Shown here: positions 38,501 to 51,600 of the stretch, one piece after another
Layout of the letters: every line of letters starts with the position of its first letter
Numbering within the stretch: the stretch's first letter is position 1
From: Nematostella vectensis
Lineage: Eukaryota > Cnidaria > Anthozoa > Actiniaria > Edwardsiidae
DNA: 64,000 bases
Direction of reading: 5' to 3'
Assembly: GCF_932526225.1 (NCBI RefSeq)
Contig: NC_064039.1
Location: 1,240,001 to 1,304,000 of the forward strand
The notes under the pieces: generated by a model
Database searches by the model: none
What the model saw: the letters and a program-made list of their open reading frames with translations, nothing else
What the model was told of the DNA's origin: nothing
Position numbers and translations under genes: made by a program

Positions 38501-41500
38501 GATTATATGTTCTATCGTCACCAAGGCCTGGTGATTATATGTTCTATCATCACCAAGGCCTGGTGATTATATGTTCTATCCTGGTGATTATATGTTCTAC
38601 CATCAGCAAGGCCTGGTGATTATATGTTCTACCATCAGCAAGGCCTGGTGATCATATGTTCTATCATCACCAAGGCCTGGTGATTATATGTTCTATCATC
38701 ACCAAGGCCTGGTGATCATATGTTCTATCATCACCAAGGCCTGGTGATTATATGTTCTATCATCACCAAGGCCTGGTGATCATATGTTCTATCATCACCA
38801 AGGCCTGGTGATTATATGTTCTACTATCATCAAGACCTGGTGATTATATGTTCTATCATCACCAAGGCCTGGTGATTATATGTTCTACCATCAGCAAGGC
38901 CTGGTGATTATATGTTCTACCATCAGCAAGGCCTGGTGATCATATGTTCTATCATCACCAAGGCCTGGTGATTATATGTTCTATCATCACCAAGGCCTGG
39001 TGATTATATGTTCTATCATCACCAAGGCCTGGTGATTATATGTTCTACCATCAGCAAGGCCTGGTGATCATATGTTCTATCATCACCAAGGCCTGGTGAT
39101 TGTATGTTCTATCATCACCAAGGCCTGGTGATCATATGTTCTATCACCACCAAGGCCTGGTGATTATATGTTCTACCATCAGCAAGGCCTGGTGATCATA
39201 TGTTCTATCATCACCAAGGCCTGGTGATTATATGTTCTATCATCACCAAGGTCTGGTGATTATATGTTCTATCATCAGCAAGGCCTGGTGATCATATGCT
39301 CTATCATCAAGAGCCTGGTGATTATATGTTCTATCATCACCAAGGCCTGGTGATTGTATGTTCTATCATCAGCAAGGCCTTGTGATCATATGTTCTATCA
39401 CCACCAAGGCCTGGTGATTATATGTTCTACCATCAGCAAGGCCTGGTGATCATATGTTCTATCATCACCAAGGCCTGGTGATTGTATGTTCTATCATCAG
39501 CAAGGCCTGGTGATTATATACTCTATCATCACCAAGGCCTGGTGATTATATGTTCTATCATCACCAAGGCCTGGTGATTATATGTTCTACCATCACCAAG
39601 GCCTGGTGATTATATGTTCTACCATCAGCAAGGCCTGGTGATCATATGTTCTATCATCACCAAGGCCTGGTGATTATATGTTCTATCATCACCAAGGCCT
39701 GGTGATTATATGTTCTATCATCAGCAAGGCCTGGTGATCATATGCTCTATCATCAAGAGCCTGGTGATCATATGCTCTACCATCAAGAGCCTGGTGATCA
39801 TGTGCTCTATCATCACCAAGGCCTGGTGATTGTATGTTCTATCATCAGCAAGGCCTTGTGATCATATGTTCTATCACCACCAAGGCCTGGTGATTATATG
39901 TTCTACCATCAGCAAGGCCTGGTGATCGTATGTTCTATCATCACCAAGGCCTGGTGATTGTATGTTCTATCATCACCAAGGCCTGGTGATCATATGTTCT
40001 ATCACCACCAAGGCCTGGTGATAATATGTTCTACCATCAGCAAGGCCTGGTGATCATATGTTCTATCATCAGCAAGGCCTGGTGATTATATACTCTATCA
40101 TCACCAAGGCCTGGTGATTATGTGTTGTACCATCAGCAAGGCCTGGTGATCATATGTTCTATAATCACCAAGGCCTGGTGATTATATGTTCTACTATCAT
40201 CAAGACCTGGTAATTATATGTTCTATAGTCACCAAGGCCTGGTGATTATATGTTCTACCATCAGCAAGGCCTGGTGATTATATGTTCTATCATCAGCAAG
40301 GCCTGGTGATCATATGCTCTATCATCAAGAGCCTGGTGATCATATGCTCTATCATTAAGAGCCTGGTAATCATGTGCTCTATCATCACCAAGGCCTGGTG
40401 ATTATATGTTCTATCATCACCAAGGCCTGGTGATCATATGTTCTATCACCAAGGCCTGGTGATTATATGTTCTACTATCATCAAGACCTGGTGATTATAT
40501 GTTCTGTCGTCACCAAGTCCTGGTGATTATATGTTCTATCATCACCAAGGCCTGGTGTTTATATGTTCTACCATCAGCAAGGCCTGGTGATCATATGTTC
40601 TATCATCAGCAAGGCCTGGTGATTATATGTTCTGTCGTCACCAAGTCCTGGTGATTCTATGTTCTATCATCACCAAGGCCTGGTGATTTATGTTCTATCA
40701 TCACCAAGGCCTGGTGATTATATGTTCTATCATCACCAAGGCCTGGTGATTATATGTTCTATCATCAAGAGCCTGGTGATCATATGCTCTATCATCAAGA
40801 GCCTGGTGATCATATGCTCTATCATCAAGAGCCTGGTGATCATATGCTCTATCATCAAGAGCCTGGTGATCATGTGCTCTATCATCACCAAGGCCTGATG
40901 ATTGTATGTTCTATCATCAGCAAGGCCTGGTGATCATATGTTCTATCACCACCAAGGCCTGGTGATTATATGTTCTACCATCAGCAAGGCCTGGTGATCA
41001 TATGTTCTATCATCACCAAGGCCTGGTGATTATATGTTCTACCATCAGCAAGGCCTGGTGATCATATGTTCTATCATCACCAAGGCCTTTGTAATTACTG
41101 TATGTTTTATCATCAGCAATGCCGGTGCGATCACAGTATGTTCTGTCATCAGCAAGGCCTGTGTGATTACAGTATGTTCTATTATCAGTAAGGCCTGTTT
41201 ATCATATGTTCTATCATTAGCAATGCCTTTGTGATCATGTGTTCTATTGTCAGCAATGCCTGTGTGGTCAGTTGGGATGACCCGCATGACTCCACCGTGT
41301 ACTGTCTTGACTCTGACAACAAATGGATGGTTGTGAGTGGAACCAGCAGATATGGAGTGGTGAGTGATACAGTTATTTGATGATTATATTGTAAAAATAA
41401 ACTGGCTTTTATGAACAGGTTTAAACTGTTAGTGGAATAGGAGGCATATTTTATAAACGGCACTTTTGCAACACTGGACTTCTTGTAACAGCACAGCTAA

Positions 41501-42067
41501 AATACATTTGTTTGTTGGCTCCCAGGTGCGCGTGTGGGATAAGCGAGTCCGCCGAAGTGTGAGGGTGAGTCTTCTTTCACAACAAACATTTCAATGTTTT
41601 AATCCCATTGCATTATGATGTTTGATTCTCCCTGTTTAGTTTTGTGACACTTTTTACAGCAGTGAAAGTGTTCCCGGGCACAACTTCCGATGCACCTATG
41701 GCGCGATCGGATGTCTATCTTTTGCTATCTGTTACAATAAAAAAGGAGCACACGGCACAAATTCTGTGCGCGGGCGGCGACAAGTAACGACAGCGTTTTT
41801 TTACGTGACTTTAATGTTTAGTTTTGTATGGGCTATGTTTAGTTTTGTATGATCGGGATTATATGATGTTAAGCGTCTCCTAAATGTTGCAATGTTGGCT
41901 GTGCTGAGATCGGTGTCTTTGATCCAAAACCTTATTTTTCTTTTTTTTTTCAGTCGTTCTACGCCGGTCGAACCTCCAGCAGTCCAGTCTATTCATTACG
42001 TTTCAACAGAACAACGCTGGTCGTCGCTCTCGCAAACGGACTTCGAACCTTAGATTTCTCTGGTTAG
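35516..42067 (+). CDS. FBXW9: FBXW9-like F-box/WD-repeat protein
   Basis: Eight exons join in phase: 35516-35718, 36150-36242, 36382-36700, 36838-36923, 37777-37920, 41272-41359, 41526-41564 and 41954-42067 (1086 nt, 361 aa). An F-box lies at about residues 10-55 (LPEDVLFVILSYCDLWTLLR). WD40 blades follow (HTADVAKFVV..DKTIRLWNTKT, HDNGVYSVDG..GVVKVWSK, GYDTTVRYWDTR). The C-terminus SRYGVVRVWDKR and ANGLRTLDFSG is typical of FBXW9. F-box proteins link SKP1-CUL1 ubiquitin ligases to substrates through the WD propeller; the FBXW9 substrate range is little known. Human FBXW9 is longer (about 458 aa), mainly at the N-terminus. Introns 4 and 5 contain minisatellites, and the exon 6 acceptor lies in the last degenerate unit of the large array. 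Confidence 0.9.
36955..37213. repeat. 50-bp tandem repeat, about 5 copies
   Basis: The unit TATAGAATAACCATTCTTCC followed by a TTGAGAGTAGCACTAAGTGT block and ATCTCAATTT repeats with near identity. It starts about 30 bp after the FBXW9-like exon 4 donor at 36923. Confidence 0.95.
38030..41265. repeat. 32-bp minisatellite, about 95 copies
   Basis: The unit GGCCTGGTGATTATATGTTC + TATCATCACCAA fills most of FBXW9-like intron 5 (3.2 kb). Variants (TCAGC, CATATG, ATCAAGAGCC) are grouped in blocks that recur, showing block-wise amplification. Terminal units are diverged and longer, as expected of array edges. Confidence 0.98.
38177..38274. mobile_element. Small MITE inserted in the 32-bp array
   Basis: CAGGCCCGTACCCAGGGGG at the left is mirrored by GGTACGGGCCTG at the right; the flanks share a (G)CATGT target duplication. 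At under 100 bp it is very short. Related GC-rich ends occur near 60833 and 62704. Confidence 0.75.
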
Positions 42068-42674
42068 ATTTTACACTTTGGGTGAAATTACACAGATGTT
42101 ACGACGACCCCAGGCACCCAACCCTTACTTCCCAAGATCTAGGGCGAAGAAATTATCTCTTATTCAAATGCTAGTGGTTACTAGGTAAAGGGCTCTGTGA
42201 GCTAACTCATTCGTGTTTGCCTAAAAAAACAACCAACCGTCCCTTTGTTTTCCGTTGGCCACAGTTTAATCGACAGGCCAACCTGATCAATTGTATATTT
42301 AGTCTTTTAATTTTCTTTGGTCAACAGCGAAAAGTACGATGGCGCACACACAAAATTTCAGTTAGCGCTACCAAATTATTATCTTAGCACGCGGAGAAAT
42401 ACAACATGTGTGCGCCATTGCAATAGCATGATGTTCTTAAAAAAGTGGGTGTTATTTACCACGCCAAACAGGGTTTTTTTCTTTCTTTATTTTTTGAAAA
42501 GAGATAAAGACATGCAATAATTTATCAGAACCATGATCTGGAAAGTTTGAGAAAGATATTCCAATAAATAGCTTGAAATAAAAGTTAATAAATATTTGGG
42601 AAGACACTAGAATCTTAAAATAGTTTGACATTTTAGATGAAAAACATATCAAGGAGGATGTAATGTATCAACCT
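42068..42674. other. Convergent intergenic region between FBXW9-like and REC8-like stops
   Basis: About 600 bp between two stop codons on opposite strands. No coding signal is visible. The 3' UTRs of both genes presumably lie here. Confidence 0.6.
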
Positions 42675-45600
42675 TTAAAAGGCAACGCCTTGAGAGATGG
42701 TAATGTCAGCGAACGGTGCACTTTGCGTCAACTCAAGGATACCAGAAAATGTCAGCGCTACAGAAAAGAAATTAGTAGAGAGAAATCTATTAGTAAGTCA
42801 GCAATTTAGGGTTGGTAAACCTTTCGTGAAAATGTAAACAAATAAGATTCCATTGCAACAGAGTGAAAAGTAGTTGGAAGACGCTAGCAACCATTACACC
42901 CTTACCCACCATGTAGTTTATTTAGGGTTGGTAAACCTTTCGTGAAAATATAAACAAATAAGATTCCATTGCAACAGAGTTAAAATTAGTAGGAAGACCC
43001 TAGCAACTATTACACCCTTACCCACCATGTAGTTTAAGACCCTAGCAACCACCACGCCCTTACCCATCATGTGGTAGAAGACCCTATCAACCACCACACC
43101 CTTACCCATCATGTGGTAGAAGACCCTAGCAACCACTTTTCTACTTGTTGTGAAAGGCAGGAGTTCATCCAATGAGATTGAAGGATCTTCGCCCATTACT
43201 CGCCTTATAACACTGATAAGAAAATAAATACATATATAAATATTAAAAGTTACCTCCCATTGTTAGGCGACAACGAAGTTATATGAACAGTAGATATCGG
43301 GCCATTGCAGTGACCTAAGGGGGTGCGCAATATATTTATGAGAATAATTGTCGAAGAGTTCAGTAATTGCAGTATACCTTAGTGTTTCTAAAGCTGCTTT
43401 TTCGGGCATGCCAAAGTCTGCACCTTGCTCCTCGTCGCTCAGGAAAGTTGCTTGCTCCTCTGACAAATATAATTTGATGTCATTTTATCATCTACCGGCT
43501 TATTAGGAAATATCTTTAAATTTCGTTGCCAAGGTCTTTTAAGACCTTGGCAACGAAAAAAACTATATCCCCTAAAGTATCAACTTCATGAACTTCCTTT
43601 CGGGTCTCCTCACTTTCTAAGTAATTCTAGAAAGAAGTTTTTGATAAGTGTTTCAAAAACGAAAATGCACCATGCCTAGAATAGGAACAGGGTTGCGTTT
43701 TGTTTGCGTTTTTACCCTTGCTCCCAGGAGCAATGATACTGAAAAAAAATCGAGGGACATGGCCAAGAATCGAACATTGTCCAGATCAGGTAAAATAAGA
43801 AAAAATAGACCATACTTCCAGAAATACGCTAAAACACCGTATGGCAGCATAAAGCTTTACGGCTGAACTGGAGATTTCGGCCCCAGCACCGCTATCTAGC
43901 GAACTGTACAACACAAAGGAACCTAAGGTACCCGCGCATTAATGGGGAGGCAATAACCAGGATCCCAGGCCTGTCTTAGTCGGTTACGCCACGCACAGCT
44001 CGCTGAAATATAGACGGAAAAATATCAGGGTCTTTTTCACGCTTCCGTCTCTTGGGAATGGGTGTGTTGCTATGATAATGTAGTATTGTCTTCATCATGT
44101 GCAGCACACCTTGGTCTACATTGCTGCATTTTAGCCTTTGTACTTCTTCGTCCAATGAGACACGTGCATAATCACATTTTTGTGTCCAGATAAATAAAAG
44201 CACGCAATCAAAGATGCATTTTGTTCTTAAGTTTTAGAAAAAACTGTGACTAAATCTCTCGTAAGCTACTCCTCGAATTTTTTTAGGAGTATTTTAGATT
44301 CAGAGTTCATGTTTTCCTTGGCACAGGCATCGGGTATGGGGGTCTCAAACCGACTATAGCACCCAAAAATCATAATTCATGCGATTTGAAGTGTATAGTC
44401 TCGCACGCTGTTACGACGCACTTTGTTAATAAGATCTGACCCACCCAAGGATTTCCATCATAGTACTTGCCAAATAATAGTTTTACAGACAGCTTCGTTA
44501 TGTTTAGTTGCTATTATTGTTTACAATCGAGGATCGGGTAATTTAATTATTAAGTTACCAGATCTGAAATTGAAAAAGGCTTTTTAGAAATAAAATACAC
44601 CCAAAATATAGGAAAGACCTTTCACACTAAAGCTTTGTTAAAACGGAAAATTAATTACTTCGTGAGATATTTTTTTGTTGTTTTTATTATATCAAGTTCC
44701 CAGTTTTTCGTTCCAAGTCCATGGGAGAAGAGTAAAATACGCACCCCCGTTCCTATTCCAGGCAACATGTGAAAGAAAAGAGGTAAAGAAAAATGCAAAG
44801 CATCTCAACACCGAAAAGTGCTTACCGATCTCATGGAGGGGCTCAAAATCCTCGTCTGCAATCGGCGAGAGTGGACCTATATGAACGAGCGAAGAAGCCC
44901 TGCAAGCAAGGGTATACTTATAAGATAGCTAACCAAACAGGTAGAACGCACAAGCGAACGCCTTATCTATACCTTCTCCTATGAATTGCCGATGGTATGT
45001 CATCAATTTTCTCAGCGCTGAGAGATTTGTCTCGAGACTGACGCCTGGAAGCTATGAATAAACAAATTTCAAAATTGTGCGAAGGCTAGGCTATCTCACG
45101 AAACAAGGAATACCTGAAGGCTGCACGTCCGGCGTGACATCAAGCCTCGAAGACTGTTCAAATAATGAAGATGCCTCCTCGCCAGGTTGTGCCCTCAGCA
45201 ATTCAATGCCGGAGATTCCCTCCTCTTCTACTTCCCCTGCATCCGCTGGTTCACCCGGGGCCTTTGGATGAATTACAAATTCTGTGAGATAATTATTGCA
45301 GTAGCTCGTTATACAAATGTTTCTTATCAGTTGTTAAAAAAGGGGCGCGCCCACCCTCCTAATCCAAAGGGATTTAAGTCTGTTAACCGTGAAGGATAGC
45401 TGCACAGGGGGGCTATTTCTCATTCGAAATCTTAGCCCTTATCCCCTCGGTAAATTCTTGCTACACCACTGTACAATACAGAGTGAATAGTTAGTCGTTA
45501 CTGACAAACGTTTGTGGATAATTGTTGGTTTTGGTGAGGGGGCATTAGCAATACAAAGCGACGCTCTGACCCAGGCTCGCGCAGGCTTCCTTAACAAGTA

Positions 45601-48600
45601 AATACGCCGATAAGTTGTCTCATTGAATCAGACCGAGTCTTAATCACCTCCAGTGCTTTCCCTGCGTTGGGGCTCGTCTCCAAGGTAACGGGTACCTCGA
45701 CAGACCAAGGAAGCTCTGAAAACTCCATCGGCGTAACTATCGCGTTCTCTTTCCAGAGATCACGGATGGGCGATGCTTGTAGGGCTACAGTGATAGATTA
45801 GGCTCAACAACATTTGAATCGTGGTGTTTTACAATAAAATAATAATAGGTAAAACAATCCACTGTTTCCCGGAGTATGTGGGGCTATGGAATTTGATCAC
45901 GAAAGCGAGGCTCTTGCAAGTCAGAAATCTTATTGTAACAGGCTACTCTAAAAACTGAGAGAAACATAACAGACTGATGTATCCTTCGTCGATAAAATGG
46001 AAGAGAAAGCGTCCCATTTCTTCTTTCCCCTTTAAACTCCTCCTCCCCCCACAGCTAGCCCGCTCTTTTCTTTCTCGTCTTTTCTTTTATGATTGTCGCG
46101 TGCAGAGGAGAAGATAGGTTACATGCATGATTCAGCATTTTGCCACCACCCAAGATGTGCACACACTCAAAAGCATTTCACAATCACAAAGCCAGAGCAA
46201 TGAGTCATATAGACAGTTTTCACGATGTTGCGCGCGCAACATCGAGAACACAACTGATCCATAATGCAGTCAAATGGGAATTTGACTCCAAAACTCCGCG
46301 AAAGTAGAACTCTGGTAGCATTTTATAGCTTCGTCTGTAAACTCCACTTTGTACGCTATTTTCTATTAGCTGTGGCCCGCCAGTCTGTGGCATTTTGGAT
46401 GCGCGCGCAACATCGAGAAAACCGTCTAAAGGCCGATTTAGACGCTGCGATTTTTGCCTACAACCATTGCATGCGACACGCTCGCGTCAGCATACAACTC
46501 AAGCCGCAAAGTCTACATCAGCTCTACAACTCCGCTACGACAAGAGCTTACGACACGAACAAGCTGTAGGATTTTTGAAACATGTTTCAAAACTCTACGA
46601 CTTTGTGCCCATATTTGGTAAGATGATGGAAGCATCGAGGCGAATCTTCCTTTTAGGGGGAGAGACGGGGGGCGATGACAAATATGGCGGGATTCAATAC
46701 TAAGATATCGCCGACAATCGCGTGGATCTTTGGCCAAACGTAGCTCCTCCAAGATTAAACAATATGACCCATTCTGTCAGCCATTCCTTCTCTCGGACCT
46801 TTCTTCGTCTTTTTCCATTTGTTTACGCCGTAAAAATGCAGCAGCATGTTGCACCTGCTGCAACAGTGCGACGGTCCGCCATGTTTTTTTTGTCGTTGGT
46901 CCCAATTCTCGACTAGCAAAAAGCGCAAAAGTCGAACGCGATTTTCTTGAGACGTGAGCGAAAAGTCGTGCGATTGTTGTAGGCAAAAATCGAAGCGTCT
47001 AAATCGGCCATAACATTATCAACTTATGACAAATGGCTACCGTTCGAACAAGGTGCACCGAAGAGTTCCTTTGCGTCACGCATGCGTGAAGAGGTCACCA
47101 GCTGAAAAAAGAGAATAGTAATGCTGCGTCCACACTAGGAGCGACATATGTTCACTCTAAAAATAATGTGATTCTCTGAAGAAAAGAAACTTGAGTGACA
47201 TTGTAGTTTTGACTATTTCGAATATTGGATATCATGTTATTCTTGAAAAATGAATGGAATCGTAGATATAAGGGGGTGAGTTCGCTAATGCAATGTACAT
47301 CTAATTTGAATTGATGTTTTGAGGCAGTACAAGATTCGTCACATAAGGTGGATCAGCCATCATACAACATTCATTTAAATTATACCCCCTTACCCTTAAA
47401 CTGGCCACAATCCTAGACACAAACCACACACGTGACCTACCTTGTCCTTGGAAAGACGGAAAACCACACACGTGACCTTCCTTGTACTTGGACAGACTGT
47501 AAACCACACACGTGACCTACCTTGTCCTTGGACAGACGGTAAACCACACACGTGACCAACATTGTCCTTGGAAAGACGGAAAACCACACACGTGACCTAC
47601 CTTGTCCTTGGACAGACGGTAAACCACACACGTGACCTACCTTGTCCTTGGACAGACGGTAAACCACACACGTGACCTTCCTTGTACTTGGACAGACGGT
47701 AAACCACACACGTGATCTGCCTTGTCCTTGGAGAGACGGTAAACCACACACGTGACCTACCTTGTCCTTGGACAGACGGTAAACAACACACGTGATCTAC
47801 CTTGTCCTTGGACAGACGGTAAACCACACACGTGATCTACCTTGTCCTTGGACAGACGGTAAACCACACACGTGACCTACCTTGTCCTTGGAGAGACGGT
47901 GAACCACACACGTGACCTACCTTGTCCTTGGACAGACGGTAAACCACACACGTGATCTACCTTGTCCTTAGACAGACGGTAAACCACACACGTGATCTAC
48001 CTTGTCCTTGGACAGACGGTAAACAACACACGTGACCTACCTTGTCCTTGGACAGACGGTAAACAACACACGTGACCTACCTTGTCCTTGGACAGACGGT
48101 AAACCACACACGTGACCTACCTTGTCCTTGGACAGACGGTAAACCACACACGTGATCTACCTTGTCCTTGGAAAGACGGTAAACCACACACGTGACCCAC
48201 CTTGTCCTTGGACAGACGGTAAACCACACACGTGATCTACCTTGTCCTTGGAGAGACGGTAAACCACACACGTGATATACCTTGTCCTTGGAAAGACGGA
48301 AAACCAAACACGTGACCTTCCTTGTACTTGGACAGACGGTAAACAACACACATGACCTACCTTGTCCTTGGACAGACGGTAAACCACACACGTGACCTAC
48401 CTTGTCCTTGGACAGACGGTAAACCACACACGTTACCTTCCTTGTACTTGAAAAGACGGTAAACCACACACGTGACCCACCTTGTCCTTGGAAAGACGGA
48501 AAACCACACACGTGACCTACCTTGTCCTTGGAAAGACGATCCGCGAGCCTGAAGTTTTTTCGCATTTCCTTGCTACTGAGCCTGATGTTATGGTCAATGG

Positions 48601-51600
48601 CAAGCTTTCTCTTCCGCGGGGTGTAAGGCAACACGGGCTGCAATTCATCCTCACGAACCTCGGGCGTGGCAAACCCTGGACGGACCTGCAAAGTCGTAAC
48701 AAACATGCAAGAGACTCATATCTAGTCCAGAAAAATAGCTTCATCTTCCCCCTCACGAAAATTCGTTCAAAACGCCAAAGGGATTTGTATAGCTGATTCC
48801 AATTATTTTTTGTACTGAACTCTATAGCTACTAGGATGACGGTATTGCGGCAGGAAGAGCTCCTTCAGGTATTGCCCTTAATATTTAGATGACTACATGT
48901 TTCCTGGGAATACTTTGTTTACCTAATACTGGATTAGGTGTTTCCCTTTAAGAAAAAGCACAGACAAAGACTGCAAAAGTTGCGCGATTCGCGCGCCTCG
49001 CCCCGCATACCTCGGAAATTTTTGTGTCAGGCGTCGAAGGAACAGGAGGAAGATCTAGAAATAAATATTATATATGAATAAAACAATTCGATTATTTAGT
49101 CGGGAAATATTACTTTGACGTTAGAGTACTCGCATCCAACAAATGGTGTTGAACTGCTAAAACAATATGCTATGACTACAGGGCCTTAGCAGGGGGAGGG
49201 ATACAATATCTTCAAGAATTATAGGGAAATGACCAGTAGGGGCGTGGCCGTGCCCCCAAATAATTTCTTAATGTTTCTGTATTGTCCCCTCCAATATTTC
49301 GAGGTCTGCTACGCCACTGGCCTAGAAAAGGAGAAACGGGATATTGCGTGTTTTTTTTACTCTTGCCCCCAGAAGCTCCCATAAGAATGAGCAAGCATTT
49401 TTGTCTTTTGTGTGTGTGTACTCGGGTTTAAAGGGTGAGCCTGTGCTTGGTACTTCACTTAATTACTTTAGAATTCTTTACTACTAGCTCTCGGAAGTTT
49501 CTTTTTTTATCATCAATTTTGAATGTCGTTGTAAACCTTATATCTGTATTGAGTAAATACATATTAAAATATCCGAAAAGGGATGAGCAATGGGGAGCGA
49601 ACAGTGAAAAAAAAAATATTCGAGTATATGGCCGAGAATCGAACCTCGTCCAGATCAGGTAAAATGGAAAAAAAATAGACCATACTTCCAGACATATGCT
49701 GAAACACCGTATGGCAGCATAAAGCTTTACGGCTAAGCTGGAGATTTCGGCACCAGCACCGCTATCTAGCGAACTGTACAACACAAAGGAACCTGAGGTA
49801 CCCGCGCATTAATGGGGAGGCAATAACCAGGATCCCAGGCCTGTCTTAGTCGGTTACGCCACGCACAGCTCGCTGAGATGTACACTAAAAAATATTGGGG
49901 TCTTTTTCACGCTCGCGTCTCTTGGGAAAAGGTGCGTTGCTATATTAATGTCGTCATCATATGCAGCACACTACGGTCTAATAATTCTGCCTCCAGCCTT
50001 GTTCTTTTTTGTCCAGTCACGCACGTGCATATGACATTTTTGGACCCAGAAAAACAAAGCAAGCTACTCTGAAATGCACGCAATCAAGATATTTTGTGTT
50101 TTAAGGTTTTAGATTAAACCTCTTGTAGGCTACTCTACTCGAATTTCTAAGGAGCATTTCAGATTCTAGATTTCATGTTTTCCCTGGCACAGGCATCGGG
50201 TGTGGGGGTCTCAAACCTAAATATAGCGTCCAAAAATAATAAATCCTAAGATTTATGTAGCGTCTCATACGCTGTAACGACGCACTTTGTAATAAAAAAC
50301 ACCCTTAGTTTTTATTATTGTTTACAATGAAGATCACGTTAAATGTTACCAGGTCTTAAATTCAATTCTGATTTCCTTATGTATATAGCATATGTATATA
50401 AAAGGTTTTGTAAACTTTCGAACTTGAAAAAAGTAGATAAATTCTGCTGATTTAGTGATCCGGTGAGTGATGTGCTTGATCGGTAATTATAATTCTGCTG
50501 ATTTAGTGATCCGGTGAGTGATGTGCTTGATCGGTAATTATAATTCTGTTGATCTAGTGATCCGGTGAGTGATGTGCTTGATCGGTAATTATAATTCTGT
50601 TGATCTAGTGATCCGGTGAGTGATGTGCTTGATCGGTAATTATAATTCTGTTGATCTAGTGATCCGGCGAGTGATGTGCTTGATCGGTAATTATAATTCT
50701 GTTGATCTAGTGATCAAGTGAGTGATGTGCTTGATCGGTAATTATAATTCTGTTGATCTAGTGATCCGGCGAGTGATGTGCTTGATCGGTAATTATAATT
50801 CTGTTGATCTAGTGATCTGGTAGTTGGTGTGTCCGAGCCATAGTTGTAATTATGTATAGTAACTTAAGTGTGCCAGGCCTGACGCACCTGGTGTAGCCTG
50901 GAATGTACCGGTAGCTTGATCAAATAGAACTACTGCTGCGTCTTCCGGGGCGTCTGCCATGGCAATGTCCTCGGGACTCTGAAGGTCTGGTCCTGTTTGC
51001 CCTCGATCCAGTTCACCGCGTTTAGCTCGAGGCTGCTTGCTGGAGGGCTCACGAGGGGCCCTTGGTTTGGTCGGAGGGACCATCTCAATGCCATTTCCAG
51101 ATAGCAGCGACTCACCATCGATATCAAGCTCACCTGGAATCTGAAATTTCAAGTTCAGATTCACTAGGGACGCAAGCTTTATTGGAGCAAAAAATGTTGT
51201 GATGTCTAAACACCAGGTAGCATGATACTGCGTGGTGTTTCATGGTTACTCGGAGATTATCAGATTTCAACCTTTGCTATAAAAAATCTTGCACACATCG
51301 GCCCATCTCCCCCCCCCCCAAAAAAAAAAAAAAAATTGGAAACGCCAAATCATAACATATGATATGGCACATTCTCACATAATATGGCTACAAAGCCTCA
51401 CATCACACCCAAGCCAACATACCAAAACCTATTCAGCATGAACTGTTTAAGCATGAGCTTTAAGTCTGAATAAAGTCAGCCCACACTACTTCCTTGACAT
51501 TCCTTTTCTATTTTCTTGGAATTTACCTGGACTGACATTCCTTTTCTATTTTCTTAGAATTTACCTGGATGATATCCGGAGAGAGCTTGGTGAAATCTAT

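Noticed and set aside
40000-41260. Coding ORFs in the 32-bp array
   Set aside because: FBXW9-like exons 5 and 6 join in phase across the array, so it is intronic.
47301-48706. Repetitive ORFs (SKDKVGHVCGLPSVQGQGRS) as a repeat protein
   Set aside because: Only the part before the donor at 48521 is supported as coding; the rest is intronic array unless alternative donors are shown to be used.
49620-49660. tRNA gene on minus (GGTTCGATTC T-arm-like motif)
   Set aside because: No acceptor stem, D-arm or anticodon arm could be fitted, and the T stem is imperfect.
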